From contig NC_087110.1 of assembly GCF_963855985.1 (NCBI RefSeq), positions 7,245,001 through 7,309,000 of the forward strand: DNA of 64,000 nt, given 5' to 3'. The stretch comes from Ostrinia nubilalis. Taxonomy: Eukaryota > Arthropoda > Insecta > Lepidoptera > Crambidae. Of this stretch, positions 1 through 8,857 are shown in pieces (the stretch's first letter is position 1; each line of letters begins with the position of its first letter). Both the position numbers and the translations under genes were made by a program. The notes under the pieces are model-generated. The model saw only the letters and a program-made list of their open reading frames with translations, made no database searches and had not been told where the DNA came from.

Positions 1-796
1 AGTTCACTGACAGTCCGGCGCGGGAACGATGACGTCACTATATCGGAACAGAGCGCTGCCGGCGTACTGCGTGGATAGAAAAGATTTTTTCTAACCAAAC
101 TATCAGATTTAGAGAAAAACTTTTAATGACATTTCTTTATCAGAATAAAGTAAGCTATCGATAGGTAATTTTTAAAAATAGAAATTGTGAAAAATATTGC
201 AAAAAATTCATAGGCTCATACGACTATGGAACGCGGAGACGCGATTAGGGTCTCCGCGGTAGTATATATTTGGCGATTTATTCTAATAAAGTGTTCATAA
301 GTGTTGTTAGAGTCATATCTTCTTCCAAGTAAAATATAATGTATAAGTATTAATTTATTTACTTCTAACAATAAGGTATAGCTGAAACAGATACATTCTG
401 CCTAGGCTACAAGACAATACCTACCTGTTATTCAGTTTTCTGAGTTAAACCTACATACCTACCTATCTATTCGCCGTTCCCATGGGCGTGCCAGTGGGGG
501 GGGAAAGGACAGCTGCTCCCTCCTGGAAATTTATTTAATCTGAACCTCGTCAATTTCGGTCTTTAAAGAGTTTCCTTTTAAAGATTTTACCAGTAAAACA
601 ATAAAAGTCGAGAGTGGCAACCCTCGCCCGCATTACGTTGCCTCCGCGACCACAAGAAGCGCGATCGACAACCAATTAGTCAGTGGAATTAATTCCAGTG
701 ATTTATAGACCTGCTGCACTTAGGAATGCATTAACTAGTGCGTTTACATAACTGGAAAGTACTCCAATTACACTTTCAATATTATTTTTACAATTG
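1..796. other. no gene seen; unassigned sequence
   Basis: No open frame with protein-like composition and no recognised repeat boundary. A GC-richer patch lies at about 600-720. Part of it (around 655-700, with CAACCAATTAGT) resembles short stretches near 2660 and 5350, so a diverged repeat copy is possible. A polyadenylation-like AATAAAGTGTTCATAAGTG sits near 285, but nothing upstream supports a transcript. Confidence 0.5.
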
Positions 797-804
797 CTGT
801 ATTT

Positions 805-1133
805 CAGTGTTTTTCAACCTTTTTCATGACGCGACCCCCCTAGTATGAAAAAAAGTTTTGCGACCCCCCGACCGTTTACTTTTTTTTCCTGCATTTTTAA
901 ACGACTTCAAAAAAAGGATGTTCTCAATTCAAGTGTATGTTTTTTTTATAATGTCACAAAGATGTTGTAGGGTCCGAGAAAACTTCAGTCCATACAACAT
1001 TTACGCATTTGCATAATTAGATTTCAGATAAATCTATCTTTAAAACTTTACCTACTGTTTTTTTTACTGAGGTAGTTTTTACGACCTCTCGCGACCCCCC
1101 AGGGGGTCGCGACCCACAGGTTGAAAAACACTG
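805..1133. mobile_element. hAT-like non-autonomous element (MITE), 329 bp
   Basis: The ends are inverted repeats, CAGTGTTTTTCAACCT on the left and AGGTTGAAAAACACTG on the right. The element is flanked by a perfect 8-bp duplication, CTGTATTT, at 797-804 and 1134-1141. An 8-bp duplication with CAGTG-type ends fits the hAT superfamily. Subterminal CGCGACCCCCC motifs occur in inverted orientation near both ends. There is no transposase frame, so it would need an enzyme in trans. Confidence 0.85.
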
Positions 1134-1139
1134 CTGTAT

Positions 1140-1310
1140 TTTATTGAAAAAGAGACTGACAAAGGTCCCTGAGTTTCTTCCGCCACTTCTTCTCAGCACC
1201 AGTCATATGTTGTCCCGAAGTGGTGGTAGGGCAAGCTATATTTGGGACGTGTATAAGCGCCCTGGAAAGGGCCTATGTACTGAATAAACTATTATTTGAA
1301 TTGATTTGTT
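1140..1310 (+). repeat. dispersed repeat, likely LINE 3' end (copy 1)
   Basis: Shares the run TGAGTTTCTT..CTTCTTCTCAGCA and a CCGAAGTGGTGGTAGGG-like stretch with 26270-26410. It ends in an AATAAA-like tail. Such short 3'-terminal fragments are typical of 5'-truncated LINEs, but no coding sequence remains here to name the clade. Confidence 0.5.
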
Positions 1311-1524
1311 AAAAATCCTTCATTTTCAGAGCAATAATGGCCTAGGTCTAGGTGTAACTCCATCTGATATAGGTACCTGCCAAAAGGTAAACCTAGAATG
1401 GATGACCTAAAGTTTATTATACATAGATTTAGTTGTATCAGTTTCACCAGCTCACGTTAGACATTACATAACATTTTTAATGGAAACCTTTATAGGAACA
1501 TCATAATACTAAGCCACTATAACA

Positions 1525-1663
1525 AAACGGTGTAGGGGTCGGACTGGCCGACTCGTCATCCGAAGAAAGCGGATTCGAACTGCGCCGCCGCTCGACTATT
1601 GTGGTGAGCCCACTCATGACACAAGCATATTAAGCTTAGTACGAAAGGATAACGGGACTATTA
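1525..1663 (+). repeat. tRNA-derived SINE-like repeat, second family (copy 1)
   Basis: Matches 41067-41207 over most of its length, including GCCGCCGCTCGACTAT and the downstream GTGGTGAGCC..ACAA.CATATT.AGCTTAGTACGA stretch. An internal A-box/B-box-like pair (TCGGACTGGCC.. and GGATTCGAACTG) suggests a tRNA-derived head. It does not fold as an intact tRNA. Confidence 0.5.
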
Positions 1664-1965
1664 AACAGCTGCAACTCCTGTGTAACCAGGATCTACAGGG
1701 TGTTAGGTAAATGGGTATATGAGCCGACACTAGCCCATGTTAACATGGCCATATAAGTAAATGGTATGGTGGGTGAAGTCAGAAAATTGATTTTATAAAA
1801 TTTATTTTGTATGAAAATTAAAAAAAAATGATGATTATCAAATTTCTGACTTCACTATACCATTTATATGCCCATGTTAACATGGGCTAGTGTCGGCTCA
1901 TATACCCATTTACCTAACACCATGTATAGCTTAACTGCTATAACTCAACCATTGAAGGTCAATGA
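1655..1965 (-). repeat. dispersed repeat (ACGGGACTATT..TTGACCGCC family), split by a MITE
   Basis: The pieces at about 1655-1695 and 1925-1965 together match the family also seen at 50478-50618, 57030-57145, 57469-57605 and 61307-61426 (motifs TGCAACTCCTGTGTAACCAGGATCTA and CTCAACCA.TGAAGGTCA). The interruption is the MITE at 1696-1924, which went in at a TA. Confidence 0.55.
1696..1924. mobile_element. foldback MITE, TA target, CAGGGTGTTAGGTAAATGGG ends
   Basis: Inverted repeats of about 50 bp (left CAGGGTGTTAGGTAAATGGG, right its near complement) enclose an AT-rich core. TA flanks both sides, as expected for a Tc1/mariner-type target. A second, more decayed copy is at 39951-40227. No coding capacity. 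Confidence 0.75.
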
Positions 1966-2052
1966 ATAAGACCAGACTCAAACTGGTTCAACTTCGTAGA
2001 TTTTAGATCGCTTTATAAATTGATTCTAACGTCTATAAATTGATTATCTTCT

Positions 2053-2255
2053 TCTAATATATGTATAAAAGAAAGTCGTGTTAGTTACACCACTTATAAC
2101 TCAAGAACGGCTGAACCGATTTAGCTGAAAATTGTCAGGGAGGTAGTTTAGAGCCAGGAGAAGGACATAGGATACTTTTTATCCCGTTTGAAATAAAAAA
2201 AAAGTCTGCTTATTTATAGCCATTAAGGCGGAACAAAGTTCGCCGGGTCAGCTAG
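2053..2255 (+). mobile_element. non-autonomous Helitron-like element
   Basis: Begins TC, ends with a GC-rich run GTTCGCCGGGTCAGCTAG followed by T. It is the same sequence as the two tandem copies at 45667-46066. The CTAG|T end and A|T target match Helitrons. No Rep/helicase frame is present. Confidence 0.7.
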
Positions 2256-2283
2256 TATAATATAGATTTCATATACTCTTAGC

Positions 2284-2455
2284 ATAGGTGCAGACCAGCA
2301 ACTTTAAGTTGGTCGATAGTTGACTCGGGCTGTTAATCAGTTTGGAGATGTATGAAAGTGCACACATTGCGTTTGCGTTCCGATTTGGTTCTTCATACCT
2401 ACATTAGAATCGGGTTCAACTATCAGCCGACTAAAAGTCTATAGTCTGCTGGGAG
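2284..2455. mobile_element. diverged MITE of the GCAGACCA family
   Basis: Weak inverted repeat: TGCAGACCAGCAACTTTAAG on the left against TAGTCTGCTGG on the right, with the internal TCGATAGTTGA / TCAACTATCAGCCGACT pair. It is related to the better preserved element at 29396-29544. Confidence 0.45.
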
Positions 2456-2477
2456 TCTTAAGCCCGTGTTCACCATC

Positions 2478-2559
2478 AATCCCTAATTTTTAAGTGACCC
2501 CTATGGTAACACTTAACAGGAATTTTGTTTATATAGGGGTCACTTAAAAATTAGGGATT
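2478..2559. mobile_element. 82-bp foldback element
   Basis: Near-perfect 27-bp inverted repeats (AATCCCTAATTTTTAAGTGA.. and its complement) around a core of about 28 bp. It could be a very small MITE or simply a hairpin. I see no second copy in the window. Confidence 0.6.
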
Positions 2560-2587
2560 AAAGCAAAAACGGGCATTAGCCACAGAG

Positions 2588-2705
2588 TCCGTACGATCGT
2601 CGCATGATGTCGCACTCGCCTTTGTTTCATCGATTCATCAAAAGATGCGATTCAATCGGGAACCAATTAGTGATGGAACTAATACGAGTGCTGCACAGGG
2701 CCGCG
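2588..2705 (+). repeat. dispersed repeat (TTTGTTTCATCGATTCA family)
   Basis: Shares CTTTGTTTCATCGATTCA, AAAGATGCGA and AACCAATTAGTGATGGAACT with 5283-5400. Apparent reading frames through this stretch differ in frame from those in the other copy and are not treated as genes. Confidence 0.5.
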
Positions 2706-3181
2706 CCGCCCCTGTGTGCGATGTGTGCGGCGCACACAGGCGCCAAGACAATAGGGGCGCCGCGCCGCTACTGCCACCTAATTTTTTTAAAATGGAGTAT
2801 CGAGTAAGTAGGTACAGTATGCGCAACATCGGCCTTGTACACAACAAAACAAATATTACGCTTATTAAACAAGTCTCTCAATATTTATATTATGTTTATT
2901 ATGATTCACGTTTATGGTTTCATTTTACGCTTAGGGTTTTAGTTTACATTACTAAACGTTAAAACGGCGGCAGTTCTTTTGAAACTCAGATAAAGTACTA
3001 GTTATTTTGAACCGTAGAGGCGCCGAGTTTGTCATACATTTTTTTTATGACTATGAGTGAGTTTATGAACGCAACCCGATGCGATGCGTGCGACACAAGC
3101 GAGATGGGGTCACGGGGATTCCCCGCCACGGGGATTTTAACGAACGAGAAAACGAGATAGCCAAGCCAAAACCACAGTATA

Positions 3182-4395
3182 CAGGGTGTTTGGTGAAAGG
3201 TTAGACAAACTTCGTGGGTGTACCTATAGGTAAGAAGGTCATTTTAAGAATTTACAAGTTCGCCCATTTTACCCTGAGTTTTTTTTTCTTCCTCTTATTA
3301 TCTACGATCGGCCACCCATAGCCATAATTAGATGTGTTCTGGGAGCGGATTATTTGACTGGTATTCCATTGAATAGCAAAGTCCATCACTGGTAAAAGCT
3401 CTACTTTCTCTCGTTGAGCTCGAGGATGTGCCATCTCTTGAGACGCTTTGTATCTTCGTCCATTAGCAGGTTCTTGGCCAGCGCGTTGCTATGTCTGTCG
3501 AATTTCTGCCTGTACTTTTTGCTGTAGTTGCTCTTCCTCCTTAACAGTCGTCATCTCAAGGTATTCATGTATTTCTGCGTTTCTCACAAACCAGTGGGCG
3601 CTGGAGACTGTTCTCTATGCAATGTTTTGGAATCTCTGTAATATTTCCAGGTTGGAGTTGCTAGCAGATCCCCAGAGTTCTATTCCGTAGATCCAGATTG
3701 GTTTGATAATAGACTTGTGGACGAGCAGTTTGTTGTTGATAGAGAGTCGGGATTGTCGTCCTATCAGCCATGACAGGTTCCTGAGTTGCATATTTGCTTC
3801 AGTTCTCTTGGCTTTAACATGATTTACCCAGATTAGCCTTCTATCAAGGTGCAAACCCAGGTACTTCACAGTGTTATTGGTTGGCAAAGGTTTGCATTTT
3901 ACCCTAAGTGAGCTACTTTTTTTAAATTGATGTTTTTGTTTTTATTTTATTTTTTTCATAATATGACCTAAAACCTGTTTCAATTCTTTTTCTCGCATGT
4001 TTTCAACCACTTTTTTTATTTGATATTAATATCGAATATGTCTTTAGTCAAATAAAATAAATTTCAGATCCAGATAATGATTGAATAGGTAATTACGAAC
4101 CACCAAAGTTTAACAAAAGTACAAACCACGATAAAAAATTCAACATAGAATTCGATTTAAAAAAAATTAAAGGTGATAATGGATTGCCAATGATCTTAAA
4201 AACATGTCTAGCTTCTCTTCTTTTTTTTAATTAGATATTGAAATTCGTCAAAAATTCAAAGTTTAGGGAAGAAAATGGAATAATAATACAAAAATTATAA
4301 TTATTATAAAAGGGTCAAATGGGCGAACTTGTATTCTTAAAATGACCTTACCTATACACCCACGAAGTTTGTCTAACCTTCCGCCAAACACCCTG
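3182..4395. mobile_element. TIR element, TA target, CAGGGTGTTTGG ends, carrying a LINE fragment
   Basis: Left end CAGGGTGTTTGGTGAAAGGT and right end complementary to it, with about 100 bp of terminal inverted repeat (the CTTCGTGGGTGTA and CATTTTAAGAA.TACAAGTTCGCCCATTT blocks occur inverted at 4310-4370). TA flanks both sides. Removing the 616-bp LINE piece at 3279-3894 leaves about 600 bp of AT-rich non-coding core. Confidence 0.75.
3279..3894 (-). pseudogene. Jockey-type LINE fragment: reverse transcriptase C-terminus
   Basis: On the minus strand the longest open piece (3615-3887) carries VKYLGLHLDRRL, a lysine-rich stretch, LSINNKLLVHKSIIKPIWIYG and LQRFQN. This is the signature of the region just after the reverse transcriptase fingers/palm in Jockey and CR1-like LINEs (KYLG..LD..L.W..H, K..L...I..P...YG). 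The frame continues toward 3252-3434 after a frameshift. The minus-strand tail is the T-run at 3279. A 14-bp target duplication with one mismatch (CATTTTACCCTGAG at 3265-3278 and CATTTTACCCTAAG at 3895-3908) frames it, so it entered the surrounding MITE. Truncated and dead. Confidence 0.8.
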
Positions 4396-4784
4396 TATCA
4401 TTTGATAGAAGGTAGGTGCGCATTGAATTATTATAATTGAGTTTACTTTTTTGTAGTAGGTAATTGGCAAGCAGAACGAACGGGATTTACCTATTTAGTA
4501 AGCTAATTCCTAAGTGGTTTCCAGTTTTAATACACTTATGATAATATTATCTAAGTAGGTACTGTAAATTTAAATTCAAATTCATTTATTTGCACAGGAA
4601 CATGGTACAATACAGATGTCAGATAAAAACAATCAGGTTCAACATGTTTCGTCTACAAGACATGCAAAAATTTCATAGTCAATTACTTAATACTTAAAAC
4701 TGGAGAACATCTATTTTAATCAAAATTAACAATTAAAATATTCTTTAAAAATTTAAATTCGTTTTTTTATGACGATTCATTAGA

Positions 4785-4925
4785 AAAGTGGCGCTTCATA
4801 GGTTCCGCACACAGGCGCTGTCGGCGGTTGGCGCGGCCCTGGTGCTGCAGACCGATTCGGAATGCGGGCTGCGGTGCCAGACGGATTCCTAGAATTTCGG
4901 AGTTATTTGAGGCCAACAATAACTG
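4785..4925 (+). repeat. dispersed repeat shared with 5390-5460
   Basis: The stretch GCAGACCGATTCGGAATGCG, a TTCCTAGAATTTCGG run and TTATTTGAG are also found at 5402-5465. Read as an untranslated dispersed repeat. The frames over it are not consistent between copies. Confidence 0.5.
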
Positions 4926-5256
4926 CCTCTATGGTCTAGTAGTATGACCACCTGCTTCGCTTCAGACCCTGATGACCCGAGTTCGATTCCCAGTGGGGAC
5001 AAAAAAATCAGTTTGGTTGGTGAAAGGGCTTGTTCTAAGTCCGCCTGGCTAGCTACCACCGCTGTCTGTTGCCTAAGTCTGTCACCATAACAACAAAGTT
5101 AGAAGCATCGTTGTGTTCCGGCAGTTGAAGGTAAGATAGCCAGTTCTTACTCTGTGGTTGAGTATTCCGGGCGATGCTCGCATTCACCATCGGCCTTACC
5201 ATCACTTTCCAATTTTCCATCAGTTTAGATGCAGGTCATCGCTGTGGATAAAAAAG
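4923..5256 (+). repeat. tRNA-derived SINE, first family (+ copy)
   Basis: The head contains a tRNA-like A box (TGGTCTAGTAGTATGA) and B box (GAGTTCGATTCCC). The body has GGTTTGGTTGGTGAAAGGGC, TAGCTACCACC and GGTAAGATAGCCAG blocks, and an A-rich end (GGATAAAAAAGG). Other copies: 14326-14660, 39337-39442, 49836-50405 and 56253-56700. The anticodon stem is broken, so this is not a working tRNA gene. Confidence 0.75.
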
Positions 5257-5264
5257 GAGAAAAA

Positions 5265-5470
5265 CAAGAGTCCATACAACTATGCCTTCTGTCGCACGCG
5301 TCTTTGTTTCATCGATTCAAATCGAAAGATGCGACTCTATGCGACTTTACTCGAGAACCAATTAGTGATGGAACTAATACGAGTGATTGCTGCCCGCTGC
5401 ACTGCAGACCGATTCGGAATGCGGGCTGCGGTGCTAGGATTCCTAGAATTTCGGTGTTATTTGAGAGAAA
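5265..5470 (+). repeat. dispersed repeat (TTTGTTTCATCGATTCA family, copy 2)
   Basis: Combines blocks found separately at 2588-2705 and 4785-4925, so it is probably the fuller copy of that repeat. The overlapping frames of about 100-130 codons on + and - are chance frames in repeat sequence. Confidence 0.5.
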
Positions 5471-5744
5471 TTCACGAAATCCGCGAAATTGGAGACAGCT
5501 ATATTGTTTTCCAGCAGAGTTGTTCAATGTTTGTATTAAATTAAATACTTAATTAAAATGAAAAAGTCAATTTAAATAAAGATTTTCATCCCGACGATCG
5601 CCAAACGGCTAGAGTAACATGAAAATAGTGTGAGTAGGTATAAACTTCAGCCAGGTCATAAACTTCATCATCTTTATAGATTTTTGGATCCTTGGACAGT
5701 GTGAAAGCTAAAATAACGTTTTTAGATATTATTTTGATTTCATC

Positions 5745-5960
5745 TAAAGCCTGGTCCGTGAGCACGTAGAATTTTGTCCAATGACCCCAAGCTACCCATC
5801 CTTATCGCTCGCGCGGAATTATATTGCTGTCGCGACTTTGCGACGGGCGCGCCCGCAGTGAGTGTGCGAGCGCGACAGCAACATAATTACGCGCGAGCGA
5901 TAAGGATGGGTAGCTTGGGGTCATTGGACAAAATTCTACGTGCTTACGGACCAGGCTTTA
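5745..5960. mobile_element. palindromic MITE (TAAAGCCTGGTCC family), copy 1
   Basis: Almost the whole element folds back on itself: TAAAGCCTGGTCCGTGAGCA at the left, the complement at the right, with CCAATGACCCCAAGCTACCC arms. The GC-rich centre contains GCGACGGGCGCGCCCGCAG. Copies at 14678-14872 and 59253-59471. Its right end was later hit by the LINE at 5961-7205. Confidence 0.85.
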
Positions 5961-7205
5961 CGGACGTAATCGGAATTACGTCATCTTGGCGCTCCAACGC
6001 GCAGTCACACAATTAGGCGAATGGTTCAGGAAGTGGCGTATCGAGGTAAATCCCGAAAAAAGTGCAGCAGTGTACTTTTCTAGGGCTTTGTCTGCGAAAC
6101 GTCCTCCGGTTCGCACTCGTCCTAATGTCCCCACCCATCTCACCTTATTTGACCAAACTATTCCTTGGAAAAGTGAGGCCAAGTACTTAGGTGTCACTCT
6201 CGACCAGAGATTATCGTTCGCTCCGCACCTCAGACGCGTCTTGAGCCGTGCGAACCACTACATCCACCGACTCTACCACCTAGTTGGAAGGAAAAGTAAA
6301 TTGTCACTTAGAAATAAGTTGACAATTTACAAAACCTGCATCCGTCCAGTGTTGACTTACGCCAGTCCGGTGTTTGCTCACACTTCCTGCACAGACCTTA
6401 AGAAATTCCAGACCCTCCAAAACAAATTCTTACGCCGAGCCGCGGATGCCCCGTGGTTCGTGCGTAATACGAATCTCCATAGAGATTTCGAGATCCCATC
6501 GATTGATCACTTTATGAAAGAAGCCTCTCGCCGCTACTTTGATAAAGCGATCAACCACAAGAACCCTCTTATCGTTAGCGCCGCCACGTATACACCCCAG
6601 AAAGATGTCGCTGCCCAATACCGACGACCTAGGCATGTCCTAGACGACCCGGACGATCCTATTACCGAATTTCTGAACACAGACATCACTGCCTTAAGCA
6701 CGCCAACTACTCCACAACACAGTAGCTCGTTACACCGTACTCGCCGGCGAGTACGAGGCCCTGCTTTCCATTTCGGACGGTACAGACATGTACCGGGCCG
6801 GTTCTCCCCTATCCGTCCCCCGGACACGGCCTGAGCCGAGGTCCGAGCCTACCGTGGCGCCCTCAGGCCGCGTCCGTAGTCCCCTCGATCGGGCCCACTA
6901 GAGTGAGCCCGCCGTAGGCTGGACTTTGGTCCAACACCGCGGTGGGCAACCCTCTAGTTGGGTTCGCCACTGATCGGGCGCCTTATGCGCTCGATACGGC
7001 CCGATCGCGAACGTCGGTCTGCGACCGACGCGGACGAGCCTGGGCTTCGCTTCGCGAAGCCCACACTCGGCCTCGTCGGCACGCGCACCGACGATCGCCA
7101 AACGGCTAGAGTACCTTCTGTACTCGCCACTCTGCCCGGTGAAGCTGGAAAAGCTCCTCAAGCTACCAGCGCGCGTCCCTTCAAAAAAAAAAAAAAAAAA
7201 AAAAA
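5961..7205 (+). mobile_element. 5'-truncated Jockey-type LINE, 1245 bp
   Basis: An 11-bp target duplication ACCAGGCTTTA (5950-5960 and 7206-7216) and a 3' A-run at 7182-7206 mark a target-primed insertion into the end of the MITE at 5745-5960. It contains the reverse transcriptase C-terminal coding remnant 5986-6834, then a GC-rich 3' untranslated region. The same 3' end is found at 45142-45532 and, inverted and shortened, at 40008-40122. Confidence 0.9.
5986..6834 (+). pseudogene. LINE reverse transcriptase, C-terminal part (282 codons open)
   Basis: The frame is intact from the truncation point to a natural stop at 6832-6834. Residues 8-23 (TQLGEWFRKWRIEVNP) fit the strand after the YADD catalytic motif in Jockey-type reverse transcriptases. 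Next come KSEAKYLGVTLDQRLSFAPH (about residues 62-81), the thumb-like KLSLRNKLTIYKTCIRPVLTY (about 106-126), and a basic C-terminus. The catalytic palm and the endonuclease domain are missing because the insertion is 5' truncated, so the product cannot copy itself. The open frame implies a fairly recent insertion. The ATG used for the coordinate is internal and probably meaningless. Confidence 0.85.
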
Positions 7206-7399
7206 AACCAGGCTTTAGATCCTAACTACTTACTGAGTCCGTAAGATCCTTCTTTGATCATCATCAAGTCATCTATTCCCCACTACATAAACACGGTCCT
7301 CTCCACTTTACCAGAGGCAAATGCATAATTTGAGCTACACCCACGCTAGCCAAAAGGGTTGGGGAGGCCTGATGTTCACAATACATGATGTGTCTCGAC

Positions 7400-7720
7400 T
7401 AGGGTTGCCAGGCGTTCGGCTTTAGCCGGACATGTTTGGCTTTTTACGGTCTTGTCCGGCTAAATATTGGCTTGTCCGGCTTTTGTTAGGCTTTCTATGT
7501 GGCTGCTGCGCTAGGCGAAAGTCGAACTACAGAATAATATCAAGGGCACGCATCAGGATGTTAGGCAACCGATGATGATAGTACTCACTCGTGAGCTATG
7601 ACACTAATTGCATAACCCCCCCCCCCCCCCCCCCCGTTGCATGTCCGGCTTTTAGGGTAAAATGTCCGGCCAAATGAAGCACAGAGTCCGGCTTTTGTGT
7701 TTTTGGACCTGGCAACCCTA
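7400..7720. mobile_element. hAT-like MITE with 8-bp target duplication, contains poly-C
   Basis: Ends TAGGGTTGCCAGG and CCTGGCAACCCTA, with a perfect 8-bp duplication GTCTCGAC at 7392-7399 and 7721-7728. The core has repeated TGTCCGGCTTTT-type motifs and a run of about 20 C (7616-7636). No transposase frame. Confidence 0.85.
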
Positions 7721-8020
7721 GTCTCGACTAAGAGACCTCTTACGACATCCACGGGTAGAGTGAGGCTCCTATTCTACTCCAAAGGTACTACTTATTTACT
7801 CAGAAACCGGTATACCTTAGCCAGGTATTGGTTTAAATAATGATTATTTGGAATACCTTTTCGTAGTTTAATCTTAGCCTTTGAATAGCTGAATAATTGA
7901 GAGGTCGTGACGTTGCTGCGGTTACAACCCGAATCTTCTTATGGTAAGTGCACCAATGTTGGTATCCAAATTAATTTGGAGTTAAAGAGCTAATAATAAT
8001 ATAATTACCTATATCACACC

Positions 8021-8048
8021 GTCAGGCACAGTCAGGCACAGTCAGGCA
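8021..8048. repeat. short tandem repeat, unit GTCAGGCACA
   Basis: Two full 10-bp units plus most of a third. Simple tandem repeat with no other signal. Confidence 0.8.
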
Positions 8049-8208
8049 GGTAATAGAGACTATGTATAAAGTAAATAATTATGCCTCAGATAATAGGCAT
8101 TACAAGTCTTTTAACAACACTTGACATGTTGGAAGAAAACATAGTCAAATCAGTAATATGATCTCGGGTCATATGACAACACACGTTACAATTTAAATTC
8201 AGCTCACT

Positions 8209-8300
8209 AAGGCTGAGTTACACCATCTTACTTTACTTTACAAAACACCGGTTATTGTTATAGTTACGGTTAATAAACTCAGGTGGTGCAACGCAGCCTA
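8209..8300. mobile_element. small MITE (GGCTGAGTTGCACC family), copy 1
   Basis: AAGGCTGAGTTACACCATCT on the left is complemented by GGTGGTGCAACGCAGCCT on the right, with ACACCGGTTATTGTTATAG between. Family members at 47215-47335, 54355-54532 and 55578-55696. This copy lacks the CAAACTCCATACAAA segment present in the others. Confidence 0.7.
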
Positions 8301-8857
8301 AGACTGGTGCTCTCACGTCCCAAGTTCGGGTATTTGACGAAATTCAATTGTAAGATGGCTTTAGTTTGTCGTAGTTGAGTTTAAACTGTTATGTTTATTC
8401 AGGTGTAATCAAATTCAAGTATTGCCGATTTCCAAGGACTGGCTCGTAGTTTCGGTAACTTGGGTTCTTCAAGTTGTACGTTACAATTGACTAATAATTT
8501 TGTACCTTTAAAACTAGTTTGGAAATTCGATTGGTAGACGAGACGTCTCGATTTGTTTTATTAACTTAATTTAAATTGAAAACATCTTTCTAAGAAATGG
8601 TTTTGGTCCAATGATCATTTTAATTTTAGTGAGGAAGCGTGTTCCTTGAAGCACATTTCTTGAGTGGACAGCCTGTAGCTGAAATAATAATGATGAATAA
8701 TTTTCCTTAAACCTAGATGATATGGATAGAGGTCGCCAGTTCGATTTTCGTACAATAAGTACAATAATATTTGAGTGTATAATCATATTAGCCGATAAGA
8801 CAAAGTGCCGTTTGCGACTAGATGAAACGGCGCAGTGTGAAATATCCAATGTTATTT

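Noticed and set aside
2638..2962. 67-105 codon frames on both strands
   Set aside because: Overlap in opposite directions in repeat-derived, GC-rich sequence with no motif or splice context.
4923..5000. Possible tRNA gene
   Set aside because: A and B boxes are present but the cloverleaf and anticodon arm do not pair; the sequence continues into a SINE body and is repeated elsewhere.
5158..5544. 128-codon and 107-codon overlapping open frames
   Set aside because: They cover the end of a SINE and a dispersed repeat. Frames are not preserved in the other copies at 2588 and 4785.
5774..6016. 80-codon frame
   Set aside because: It is the arm of a palindromic MITE read through; the same happens at 59226-59497.
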